A DNA stretch of 64,000 nt, taken from Amblyomma americanum (taxonomy: Eukaryota; Arthropoda; Arachnida; Ixodida; Ixodidae). A model generated the notes under the pieces. That model saw only the letters and a list, made by a program, of their open reading frames with translations, was not told the DNA's origin and ran no database searches. Numbering within the stretch: the stretch's first letter is position 1; every line of letters begins with the position of its first letter. This document shows positions 54,370 to 64,000 of this stretch, one piece after another. Position numbers and translations under genes: made by a program. The stretch is taken from assembly GCF_052857255.1 (NCBI RefSeq), contig NC_135505.1, positions 30,981,116 to 31,045,115 of the forward strand, written 5' to 3'.

Positions 54370-55170
54370 CGCGCGCGGGCGCGCCGAGCCTACAGCCCAC
54401 GCTACAACAGCGCCACCGCTTACATCCGGGACCTGTCGACACTCGCCGCCTCACCGCATCGCATGGAGCGCGCCGGCTCCTGAACCCACTACCCATATTA
54501 TAGAGCACTGTAACAGAGGGATGCCTGCTCATCGCTTTCTTGTCCAGCCCCACCTTGCGAGTTCGTTTCGCGCCGCCAGGGACGCGCTGCCTGCATTTGT
54601 GACGGTGGCCAGGCAAGCAAGCGCGAGTGATAACGGGTGATCGGCGTTTTTGCATCCAAGTTCCTAGATCTGTACAGATGCCAAATGCGATGTCCCTTGT
54701 AGCTGATAACACAGCGCAAAGACACGCAATCAAGCAAAACGCCTGCAACGCATGGCGCGTGGAGGTAACACACTAACCTTATACGGACAAAACGAAAACG
54801 GACAACAAACAGCCAAATAAGTCCCATTCTAGCACTCAGAGCCTGCGGTGCGTGTTTGAAACGCGCTATCATCCGCTCTCACTTGCTTTTGAAGCGCGCG
54901 ATCTCCCGATATCACTTGCTCTTGCTTGCCAAGGGCCTTGCGATTCGCGCGAAACGCGTTTCTATTGCGGCCGCTGTTACAATAATATTCAGCGCAGCCC
55001 TGGCGGCGTGAAGCGCAAACAATGAGAGGAAATGAGGCCGAGAACCCACAAACAGGCACCGCTTTATCTTGGCCGCGCATGCGCACGGGACACGTAACTC
55101 AAACCCAGAGCCTAACGTTAGATGGCGCTGGCTTACTCCACAGAGCACTGTCTGCGCGCTCTAGACAAGG
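54370..55170 (-). repeat. Right inverted repeat of the THAP unit, split by ~550-bp insert
   Basis: Read on the minus strand from 55170, AGTGGTGAGCAGCCTTGTCT, GACAGTGCTCTGTGGAG, CAGCGCCATCTAACGTTAGG and CTCTGGGTTTGAGTTA match the left repeat. The match is then interrupted between about 55080 and 54530 and resumes with TATAATATGGGTAGTGGGTT, CAGG, GTGAGGCGGCG and GTGTCGAC down to 54370. The inner end lies about 100 bp upstream of the THAP ATG, so this repeat also forms its 5' flank. Confidence 0.75.
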
Positions 55171-56175
55171 CTGCTCACCACTGTACGCAAAAATAAACAA
55201 GTCTCTTAAAGCCTTCTCAACCTTTCAGTTGTACATGAAAAACTTAGCTCACCATTCGTAAACATACGTACGGCACCACCACAACACCATTCTGATTGTT
55301 GTTAATGTGTTGGCAAAAAGAGGCGGCGAATTGTACTAAGATGTGTATTTAGTTTCTCCCCTATAAAACAGGAAATTACTCTCTGACGAAAAGATACGAG
55401 GGTAGCCTGCGAAAGGGCGTATTCCCAGTACCGCAAGATGGATGAAATGAAAAAAAAAAATTGTTCAGTCAGAGCGACTGGTGATACTGGCTTATACTGA
55501 AGCGGTGATTTACCGAAAACTACATGCCCAATCATATTAACAAGGTGCTGGATCTGTTATGTCGAGGCAAATATTTTACTTCTAAAGTTCTCTCCTTTGA
55601 GTACTTGTGATAAGATTTCGTATCTTTTATAATGTTTTCATTAATCTAATGAACGCTATAATGAATATAAATGTTTAATAAACGACTTGGATCTAAGTAT
55701 TGAACTTCCTTTGCAACACACACGTCATGCACGACGAGAGAAAAATTTCTTCTCACAATGCATGCACTAATTGAATCGATGGCGCGTTCAAGGATTTGTG
55801 CAGAGTGCACGTTTTTAAATTGAGCTGCCAACTTTGGTTCAAATTCATTTCAACGGCTTGGTTCAAATTTCACGACTCGAGCGAGATTTTCATTTCTTCC
55901 TTGGTTACGTGCAGGCCTCTTAAAATGAAAGTGAAGAAAGTGGGCTCGTAAGTCTGTCACATGTATAGGTTATAATTTCTAGAAACCGAGCTATGGAGAG
56001 CACTATCAGCACATAAAAAAGCTATTTTGAAGTGAATGACAAATGACATGCTGGACGAAATGCCGCTGGGGGCATAGAACGCCATCTCGGAATGTGCGCC
56101 TCGGTATCGACATATCTTCTGATATAAATACGAATTTTTCAAAGAAGAGGAAAAATTCATCAATGAGTAGAATCG
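55171..56175. other. Unassigned AT-rich DNA
   Basis: Nothing recognised; short open frames only. Confidence 0.4.
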
Positions 56176-56457
56176 CGCATGTATGATGCGCGCCTAAAGC
56201 TGGTTAGAAGCTTCTGCAAATACTGGTATGTATGTTCGGCAAATATCACTGTATAAAGCTTCACAAGCTAGGAGTTTGAACAGATGCTAACTTTTTTCGA
56301 CAACCAAGCATTTTTTCGGGCGTTACTGGAAACCACGTGGATAGCAGAGCGGAGCAGATTTAGAGCGCAGCTCATGGGCGCCTCATGGATTCCGCGTTGT
56401 AGTCGTCGGCGGTGTAGGCGTAGTAGGAGCAAGACGCCCACTTTAGAGCCGTGGCAG
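56176..56457 (-). repeat. Dispersed repeat A, minus-strand copy
   Basis: The reverse complement runs GGCTCTAAAGTGGGCGTCTT through CTACAACGCGGAATCCATGA and GTTTCCAGTAACGCCCGAAA to GCATCATACATG. It is homologous to 36185-36460, where the left neighbour is an (ATCC)n array; here the left neighbour is unrelated GC-rich sequence. Confidence 0.8.
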
Positions 56458-56909
56458 GGAGCAGCTGAGCGAAACGCCACCTGCGACGGCGAGAGAGGAG
56501 GAAAGGACAACTGGAGGGTGCCTGCCACGTGAAGATGTCTTAGGGTTGCTGGTAGTGAACACGTCACCTTCCAGTGGTGACAGGTGGCTTGTGAAGCGCT
56601 ACTCTCCAATTTCGCATTACCGACTACCAGAAACGTCTTTCAATTTTTATACTTTCCTACCTACACACTAAACACGAATGACACGAGATGGGAGGTTTAT
56701 CCGTGTTCGTCCGCTTTAAAACACCGCATCGCCAGACGAGAACACCGGTAAAACGGTGCACATGATATCATAAACACCGAAGCAACACCAGCTAGAACTG
56801 ACGGTGTGCTAACGATGTCCGCAATCGTTCATCAGCCGTCTCTAACGGAGTGGTTGTCGCCACTCGGAACCTTCCGAACGGTGTAGAAAAAAAAAAAACA
56901 CCGTACGGC
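56458..56909. other. Unassigned DNA
   Basis: Nothing recognised; a 12-base A run lies at 56888-56899. Confidence 0.4.
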
Positions 56910-57241
56910 AACTGAGACGGATACCCGCCGCGGTGGCTCAGTGGTTAGGGCGCTCGACTACTGATCCGGAGTTCCCGGGTTCGAACCCGAACGCGGCGGC
57001 TGCGTTTTTATGGAGGAAAAACGCTAAGGCGCCCGTGTGCTGTGCGATGTCAGTGCACGTTAAAGATCCCCAAGTGGTAGAAATTATGCCGGAGCCCTCC
57101 ACTACGGCACCTCCTTCTTCCTTTATTCTTTCACTCCCTCCTTTATCCCTTCCCTTACGGCGCGGTTCAGGTGTCCAACGATATATGAGACAGATACTGC
57201 GCCATTTCCTTTCCCCAAAAACCAATTAAAACTGAGACGGA
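56910..57241 (+). mobile_element. Full-length Ruka-like SINE with 12-bp TSD
   Basis: Target-site duplication AACTGAGACGGA at 56910-56921 and 57230-57241. The SINE occupies 56922-57229. Its tRNA-like head has an A box TGGCTCAGTGG (56934-56944) and a B box GGTTCGAACCC (56978-56988), the RNA polymerase III promoter elements. The body (GTGCGATGTCAGTGCACG, then CTTACGGCGCGGTTCAGG) ends CCAATTAA. Such SINEs are copied by partner LINE machinery. An intact promoter and perfect duplication suggest a fairly recent insertion. Strand is +. Confidence 0.9.
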
Positions 57242-57442
57242 GTGAGGTCGAATTCCTGCTTGTGTTCAAAAGAACGCGCCAGTGGAACTGTGTACTTTTA
57301 TCTGTTTCGCTTAGTTCCGGAACGAAGCAGCAAGTTTTGGTTTCGGTCGAGATGCAATCGACAGCAGGTGGCGCAAAGGATCAGAAGACGGAGAGAGAGT
57401 CGTGACTCGTGAGTGCGGACGCTGTGACCGAAGCGGCGTAGG
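57242..57442. other. Short unassigned spacer
   Basis: Nothing recognised between the SINE and the LINE tail. Confidence 0.4.
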
Positions 57443-59880
57443 ATGGATGGATGGATGGATGGATAGGGCTGAACCCTTTAAATCGGGCGGTGGCTCAAGC
57501 CACCTAGCCATGTTTTGTCAAATTTTACTCGCTTTGCTTTTAGCCACCAATCAGATAACCTTCGCTTGGTTACTTCTAACCTCTTAAAATCCACTTTCCC
57601 TTCACTATCCCTAAACCCCAATGCCTTGGGTAAGTCAGCCCCGCTGCTTTCCACTGTAGGGCGAAGCCCTTTACAGAAAAGTATCAAGTGTCCAGCCGTT
57701 TCCTCCTCTCCGCACGCAATGCACAAAGTGTCTATCTCATGGTACCTGACTCTATACGTCTTAGTCCGCAAAACTACAGTCCTGGCCTCAAACAACAAAG
57801 AGCTTCCCCTACAATTATCATAGATATTTTCTTTGACAATTTCCTGTTTAAAGGTCCGGTATGTTCCCAGTGCCGATTTCGTCAGCATCCCTGTTTTCCA
57901 CAGCGCTCTCTCTGTTTCTTTAACATTTTTCTTAACCGATAATTGCTGACTTGCCCCCTTACTGCTGTCAAGATATTTGCTTGTCAATTTTCTAGTTCGC
58001 TTTCTTCATTTCGTGTCAACATTCTTTATATACAGGTATCTGAAAACTTTCCTAGCCCACTGCTTTTCCTCCATCTTTCTCAATTGTTCCTCAAATGCTA
58101 TCTTACTGCTAGCCTCTCTGCTCTCGAAAGACGCTCATCCCATATCACCCTGTACCCCTGATTTGGTGTATAGCCATGTGCTCCCAAAGCTAACCTCCCT
58201 ACTCCCCGTTGTTTAATTTCTAGCCTTGCTTGAACATCTGGCCTCATTCACAGGATCGCATTACCGAAGGTCAGGCTAGGGACCATCACCCCTTTCCAGA
58301 TCCCTCTTACCACCTCATACCTATTGTGATTCCACAGTGCCCTATTTTTCATGACAGCTGCATTCCTACTACCTTTATTCATTACATATTTTTCATGCTC
58401 TGTCAGATACTCAGCACTGTTATTTATCCACACCCCAAGATACTTGTACTCATTCACTACCTTTAGCACGAACTCCTGTATTCTATGCTCGCCGCCCTCT
58501 TCATTAAATATCATGACTGCAGATTTTTCCTTACTATACTTGAAGCCTAATCTATCTCCCTCTGTACTGCATATGTCTAACAACTTCTGCAGGTCTTCCT
58601 TGTTGTCAGCCATTATCACTATATCGTCCGCGTATATTAGTCCCGGTAATGTCTGTTTAATCCATTCCGCTTGCTTGAAAAAAGATAGGTTGAAGCCTAG
58701 CCCGCTCCCCTCTAGGTTGGTCTCGAACCCTTGCAGGTACAACATGAACAACAAAGGGGACAGAGGACATCCTTGCCTTAGCCTCCGCTGTATCTCTACA
58801 GGCCCTGATACATTTTTTTCCTATTTTATGAGCGCTCTGTTACCTCTATATATATCTTCTAAAAGATTAATTACTCCATTTTCCACATCCAATGTGCCCA
58901 GTATGTCCCGCAAATGCTCCTGAGTAACGTTGTCATAGGCTCCCCTAATATCCAGAAATGCTAGCCATAAGGGCCTGTGTTCCTTTTCCGCAATTTCTAT
59001 ACACTGTGTCCATGAAAATAGATTGTCCTCCAACCTCCTTTGTTTCCGGAACCCATTTTGTAGTTCCCCTAACACCCCCTCGTTCTCCACACAAGCCTGC
59101 AGCCTATCCTTTAAAATCTGCATCACCACCCTGTAAACCACAGATATCACTGTTATGGGACGATAGTTACTTACGTCTGCTTTGTCCCCCTTTCACTTAT
59201 ATATCATGTTCATTGTACTTAATCGCCATTTATCGGGGACTTTCTCATTCACTATTATTTTGTTCACTACCTGTATTAATGTTACCTTGGATTTTGGTCC
59301 TAACTTCTTTATCAACATAATTGGGATACCATCTGGTCCTGTTGATGTGCCACTTGGAACCTTCTCGGCCCTTTCCCACTCTGCCCTTTCCCTTCGATAA
59401 ATTATGTACCACGTGCTTTGCTGTAAATTTTTCCGTCATCCTTGTTTCTATGTGTTTTATTGCTTCATCCCGTTCTAGTTGAATACCCTCATCTGTAAAT
59501 AAACATTTGTTCTAGCCTAGTGTTATTACTCATTGCATTTAGATGTTTCCAGAATTTTTGGGCTGCTTTTCTATCATTTTTATTTACTTTTGACATCCAT
59601 TGGGCACCCTTTCTTCTAATTTTCTCATTAATCAAATAGGATGCGTCCCTTCTACACTTTATAAAGGTATCCCATTTTCTGTCTAGTTCAGGTTTTGGTT
59701 CCCCCCTCTTCTTGGAATATCTGTGTTCCCTGGACGCCTCCTGGCGCTTCTCTATTGCCCTCTTGACCTCCTCATCCCACCAACTCTTGGGTTTGCATCT
59801 TTTCCATTTTAGCTTTACTCGCACCTTTGCGAGCTCTAGCTCCAGTAATCGAGTTAATTTGGTATAAGTCCATAGGCGCT
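57443..59880 (-). pseudogene. LINE ORF2 (family W), minus-strand copy with (ATCC)n tail
   Basis: Minus-strand order: WKRCKPKSWWDEEVKRAIEK, RRKGAQWMSKVNKNDRKAAQ, VVYRVVMQILKDRLQACVEN, NGFRKQRRLEDNLFSWTQCI, LAFLDIRGAYDNVTQEHL with the first catalytic Asp, ALIK followed by TAG where the other copy has TGG, RLRQGCPLSPLLFMLYLQGF, GLIYADDIVIMADNKEDL (YADD box intact), KYLGVWINNSAEYL, then frame changes to KSALGTYRTFKQEIVKENIY and CIACGEEETAGHLILFC (zinc-knuckle-like CCHC). The frame ends at 57478, followed by a ~35-base 3' UTR and (ATCC) units to 57443. The endonuclease half is missing beyond 59880. At least three frameshifts. Confidence 0.85.
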
Positions 59881-60049
59881 AGGCCTAGCAGCGCCAGAGG
59901 GGCCGTCTCGGATTGCTTCGCAGAATTGAGCACGGCGGGTTGTCTGCAGCCTCTCTTGGAACGGATATCGTGAGGGGCGACTTCGCGCTTGACACTGATG
60001 CTTTTCGATGCGCGACGGGGAAAGGAAAGATGGATGCTTAACCAAGTTC
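59881..60049. other. Short unassigned spacer
   Basis: Nothing recognised between the LINE and the GC-rich region that follows. Confidence 0.4.
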
Positions 60050-60549
60050 ACTGAAGTGGATATCGTAAGCAATGGCTGAGCTTGCCCCTCGCTCGCTCTG
60101 GTTTGCGAATGGCGGTATGGCGCCGTTGTGAGCGAATTGAGACAAGCGCTGGCTTTGCCGCGCCCTTGGCCAGCGGGAGAGAAATTTCTACCTCGACACT
60201 GCTGCCCGGAACGATATTTTTGAATCCCTGCCGTCTCACATCCGTCCCACCGGCATGATAAGTGATTTTTCGTCTTAAATATCGTTGTACGATAAAGATG
60301 TGAGCAGGCTTGTGTGGAGCGCTAAAGCACTGTGCTGCGGATTGGAGCAAAACAGCGCAGTTTTCTTAACGACGCGCTGCCAGTGGATGGGTTGTTTTAT
60401 ATGACTATGCGCCAGCGCTTGAGCACCTGCATTGTCAGTCAATCCCACTGCCTGCGTTATAAGTTCGCCTTCATTACGCAAAGCACCGCACGAGCGCTCT
60501 GTAGTACAAGTTTGCTTGCGTCTGCACTGAAGTACACCTTGGAAGCGGC
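60050..60549 (+). other. Candidate 5' exon/promoter region ending at a splice donor
   Basis: The region is GC-richer than the 3 kb that follow and contains a GCGGTATGGCGCCGTTG block. At 60550 GGCTGTAAGTTTTCG gives a good 5' splice donor (GTAAGT). No long coding frame passes through it on the plus strand, so it would be mostly untranslated. I infer a possible first exon; expression is not shown. Confidence 0.25.
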
Positions 60550-60869
60550 TGTAAGTTTTCGACATTGTTATTTTAGTGCCCTCCGAAGCATTTGTGTCAT
60601 TTTAGTTTTCATATGTGCAGCATTTTTGGCACTCTTAATTTCATGCATGTTCGCAGAACGAGGTATGCGGCATCGCTATTAACATAAAAAAAATCAGGTT
60701 GCTTTTTCAAAAATGCCATGGTTCGCCACAAAAAACATAATTTTGCCTATCGTGCGCGTCGCAGCAAATGAATGTGCTCAAAGCTTCTGAAGTGCATACT
60801 TGTATTCTGCCGTCATAGATTCGGCCGCCACATTTATAATTTCAATCTGATTATTTGTTTCTTTCAGTC

Positions 60870-61013
60870 AATGGCGCAATCTCTTTGTGACTGGAACACG
60901 AGTGAAAGCGAGAAAGCAACGGCTGTCAGTTCTTGCCTTATGTTCTGCGGTTCGTTGCGGCATAGCTTCGATGGGTGCAGTATAAATGTGCTGTCACTAT
61001 TTGTGAAAATATA
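60870..61013 (+). other. Candidate exon with consensus acceptor
   Basis: TTATTTGTTTCTTTCAG ends at 60869, a very good 3' splice acceptor, followed by TCAATGGCGCAATC. The ATG opens MAQSLCDWNTSESEKATAVS and 27 more codons to a TAA at 61014. No donor follows inside the exon. The peptide has no recognised motif. It could be the end of a short coding or a non-coding transcript. Confidence 0.25.
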
Positions 61014-62905
61014 ACAGCTGCTTTAATTTCAAGGCATCACATACTTCATTGGAGTCAGTAATTCGAACGACATACATTTTATTCATAATGATTGGTTTGG
61101 TATCAAACCTGATTGGACATTGTTCTATACAGGTTCTAATCTATGAAGAACTCCAAGGTTGCATCAGTTTAATCTACAAGCAGTACCAAACAGTTCAGAG
61201 TTAAGTCGCAAAGAAAGATGCCCCCTGCAGCACTTGTAGGTATTTTTGTGCAAATTATTGGTGGACATAGGCAGGAACTGAAATTTTTGTACGAAAATAG
61301 CAGCTCAGTATTTATCTGAGCATCTGATGACTACCTTTTAGGCAGAGAATTTACTCAAATTAGGCATTGATGTCACGAGCCATAGCAAAGCTTGGGTTTT
61401 TGTGATTATTTATTTTAGAATGGGGTTGGCACAAAGCCCTGGTGTTTCGTTATCTTGCAAAGAGGCGGGATGCAAACAGTGACAGTAAGGAGCTGCTGAC
61501 CCCCAAGGGATTTTCGTTAAAATTCCGGCATAGTTACTTGTGCAATTAAAAAAAGACAATAGTAGGAATAAGGAGCCAGTGTAACTGCTGCAACTATGCT
61601 CAGTTCTGAAAATAGAGTACTTTCATGACTAAACCAGATATAGCGTACTGACAAGCTGCTATTTTGGGATTTGCATTGCTACTGTCTCATTTTCACGTGT
61701 GTTCACTACCACTCATTTCAACTAACCAATAATCCAATGTTGAGACGCTTGTGGGTTCTTTAGACTTGCACGAAATTATGGAGAGGCAATCATCATTATT
61801 TGCTTTTGCGACTGTGGTTTTTTTCATTTTATTGACAAATGGTAATGAGGTCTGGATACGGTGCAGCGATTTTTTATTTTCAGTTGGAAAAGAGTGTTTT
61901 GTGTTGTAGTCTTCGATGGCATCCAATCATTGTGGAATGCTACTTCACAAGCTGTGTATAATGGCGATATACACTTTGAACAACACCATGCCAGTTTTTA
62001 TTTTTAGGTCTTCATTATACACACGCAAATATGATTCATGGGGAGTACTGATTGTTGCATCCCTGGCTGTTATAGGTGCTAAAAATGTGATTCCCTAGAG
62101 AACATTTGCTTCTTAGATGCTCAGCAAAAATTCCTGCAGTCGCCATATGTATCAAATGTCACGGATAAAGCAAGAGTGGTAGATTTCGTGTGCAGCTGCA
62201 CCTTTCGAATACGCACTTTGTGTCACGCTCCCTTATGAGCAGTGGCTCACCATTGTTGCTTTAGCCTCTAGTTCGATTACAGTAAGGCTGTTGCTGAACT
62301 GGTTGCAATTAAATGAGATTGAGCAGCTGAATTGTCTTATAGCTAGAATATGGTTTTCAAATCTTTGGCAGGGAGGCCATTGCAGCATTTTGTTTAACTT
62401 TTGCATAGTTGTGGTGGCCCACTAAATGTGATCATGGCTCTAATGGACAAATAATATGTACATTTGCACCTCTGTAATATGGACACTTTGGTTTCCGAGC
62501 AAAATTCTCGCAAAGCGATTCATCCATACTAACGAATCATGAATGAAAAAGTTTTGATACAAAACTTGTCACCAAGGTCTCCTGCACATATTGGTGGACA
62601 ATGAAGTTGAAGCTAGACAGTGTTGATAGCTCCAAGTACATTAGCCTGGTTACCATTTCTTTAAAAAATCGGTCAGTGACATGTTTGAACTTCGCATTTC
62701 TTTGACTTTATTCTTGAAAAAATTGGGTTGAGCATGGTTTTACTTTGGAAAATTTCTCACTTTGAGGAGGGGAGACCACCCCCTCATGAATTCATCCCTA
62801 GGATAGTGTAGTCATAATGTGCATTATGCAGAAATGCGACAGTATTTTTCTGCACTTCTACAAGTGTTAGAAATGTCAGTGATATTTCGTTTTTAATTTT
62901 GCAGG
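61014..62905. other. AT-rich non-coding DNA free of recognisable transposons
   Basis: No coding frame beyond 80 codons and no repeat family seen, unlike the rest of the window. Compatible with intron or 3' UTR. Confidence 0.35.
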
Positions 62906-63104
62906 ACCAAGCACTTACAGCATGCCTCCTCACCTATCAAGGCGCAGTTTTCCTATTCATTGGCTATCACCCTGTAGTGAAAACCTCATCGCTTCTGTGG
63001 GGATTCTGCTGTTAGCAGCCTTCTGGGTGTTCCCTTTGGAAAATCTAAAGAAGGCACTCTGTCTGCTGACCTTTCTTGAGAGCGCTTTTAGATATTTGGC
63101 TTAA
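62906..63104 (+). other. Candidate exon after a TTTTGCAG acceptor
   Basis: TTTTTAATTTTGCAG ends at 62905. A frame beginning PSTYSMPPHLSRRSFPIHWL continues through LIASVGILLLAAFWVFPLEN, a membrane-like segment, to a stop at 63104. There is a second open frame of 36 codons. No downstream donor was identified. Confidence 0.2.
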
Positions 63105-63414
63105 ATTAAACCACGCTTCGATGGTTTTGAGCTCATCAGTTTTTAAAAACCACTTCGTCTTTCCTTCACAGCTGCCTCTTCTATCTGCCTGTACATGTTT
63201 TACATGTCTAGTTTTTTAGTAGAGTTTGGAATACTGGTAGTGGAACACAATGCTATAAATTATCAATGTTAACATTATACAGTTGGCCAGAGCGAAGAAA
63301 AAGGAAAACAATATCAGCATGAATCTGTGAGAAAACTGATGTATAGCCTTTGTCAAAAAGTACAGAGCCAAAGGGTTTGGCTTCTAAGCCGTGTAATAAG
63401 GCCTCTGAGCATCC
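63105..63414. other. Unassigned DNA
   Basis: Nothing recognised. Confidence 0.35.
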
Positions 63415-63672
63415 ATGGATGTCCAACATTCACGGTGGTCAGGGCAAGATTTTCTATACCTTCAAGAGATCTGGAATGCTAGCGATGCACAACAAGGTTC
63501 AGAAGCGAATTTCTTGGGCTCAACTTCAACAAATGCTGTACGCGCATTATGTGACAGCATGGAAAGACATGACAAACAGGAACAGCAACATTTCGTTGAC
63601 TCTAAGAATCATCACCCCACAGGTTTCTTGTCCCTGTATGTTCTAGTCATGGCTTTATCTTTTTGCATCTAG
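63415..63672 (+). other. Candidate coding exon, unidentified
   Basis: Plus-strand frame: MDVQHSRWSGQDFLYLQEIW, then NASDAQQGSEANFLGSTSTN, AVRALCDSMERHDKQEQQHF and VDSKNHHP, an unbiased hydrophilic composition that looks protein-like. An alternative frame over the same bases is open too (98 codons from 63350). No motif is recognised. Confidence 0.25.
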
Positions 63673-64000
63673 CTCTGACAGCTTCCTGGGAGCACTGTCA
63701 GCATTTTGTAAATTTTTTTTTGTTTTTTAATAGACTTCCCTTTCTGCCACATGACACATTTGCTAGCATTTATACATTTCCTTTAATTGAAAAAAATAAT
63801 TGTGATAATGGATCTGGTGAGCAATTAAGTTTTCAAGCAAATATGTGCTTAGACACAGGTCTTCAGAAATTCAATTACTTATTTAATCACAGAGTTACTA
63901 GCCCTTAGTCTGATCAGTTGCCATGGGAACTTTTCTGGAATTTTTCTTCGCTTCGTCCTAAAGTGAAGGTGATGAATTGGAAAATTGGAAAATTGCCAAT
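63673..64000. other. Unassigned AT-rich DNA to the window end
   Basis: Nothing recognised. The last bases contain a short GGAAAATT repeat. Confidence 0.4.

Noticed and set aside
54284..54872. Overlapping 120-154 codon frames upstream of the THAP gene
   Set aside because: They lie across the inverted repeat and its insert, overlap each other and carry no motif.
34739..55130. Recurring AGATGGCGC motif (34739, 42820, 52500, 55119 and others)
   Set aside because: Some instances belong to the same duplicated repeat and the rest are too few to separate from chance or YY1-like sites without genome statistics.
56934..56988. tRNA gene based on A and B boxes
   Set aside because: No full cloverleaf is formed and the sequence continues into a SINE body with a target-site duplication on both sides.

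Overview
The window reads as repeat-dominated nuclear DNA of a hard tick (Ixodida, probably a metastriate species). The basis is recognition of tick-typical repeats: three copies of a tRNA-derived SINE that look like the Ruka family, RTE-, I- and CR1/Jockey-type LINEs, Ty3/Gypsy elements, Penelope-like elements (PLEs) with a GIY-YIG endonuclease, and THAP/P-element-type DNA transposon genes. The species assignment is inference. I find no bacterial operon, CRISPR array, rRNA or free-standing tRNA gene, and no host gene that I can name.

Layout. 1-6.6 kb is mostly unassigned AT-rich DNA with a three-copy diverged repeat. 6.6-11.4 kb is a nest of elements: an RTE reverse transcriptase (RT) remnant, an RTE 3' part on the minus strand interrupted by a foldback element and a PLE end, an I-type LINE tail, a second long foldback element and a CR1/Jockey-type LINE tail. 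12.4-13.0 kb holds a frameshifted THAP gene. 16.7-21.1 kb is a minus-strand Ty3/Gypsy element (gag, protease, RT, RNase H, start of integrase) with dead protease and RT motifs and a SINE inserted with a 7-bp target-site duplication. 21.8-23.2 kb is a second Gypsy fragment on the plus strand, which stops at a palindromic ~40-bp minisatellite. 23.7-24.4 kb has two tandem copies of a unit ending in long (ATCC)n/(GTCC)n arrays.

26.2-26.5 kb has a THAP-like first exon in GC-rich sequence. 30.3-31.7 kb has two head-to-head PLE endonuclease ends. 32.0-32.9 kb is a CR1/Jockey-like RT. 34.7-36.2 kb is a LINE ORF2 copy fused to an (ATCC)n array; the same LINE family lies on the minus strand at 57.4-59.9 kb and ends in a short (ATCC)n tail. 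37.4-38.0 kb has an unassigned uninterrupted 210-codon ORF. 43.2-45.5 kb is an almost full-length P-element/THAP9-like transposase pseudogene. 46.8-48.5 kb is an I-type LINE (RT plus RNase H). 48.5-49.2 kb is a foldback element, followed by an RTE RT fragment. 52.3-55.2 kb contains an intact THAP ORF between ~290-bp inverted repeats. 60-64 kb is nearly free of recognisable transposons and has splice-site-like signals, so it is the best place to look for host exons.

Functionally the window records successive insertions: LINE machinery with its dependent SINEs, foldback elements without coding capacity, PLE 3' ends, and P-type transposon genes. Almost every coding segment carries frameshifts, nonsense codons or lost catalytic residues. 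The THAP ORF at 53.7-54.3 kb and the 210-codon ORF at 37.4-38.0 kb are the clear exceptions. I did not find a convincing new multi-gene system. The strongest leads are the THAP ORF with inverted flanks, the degenerate hammerhead-ribozyme-like PLE palindrome, and the link between LINE tails and tetranucleotide arrays.
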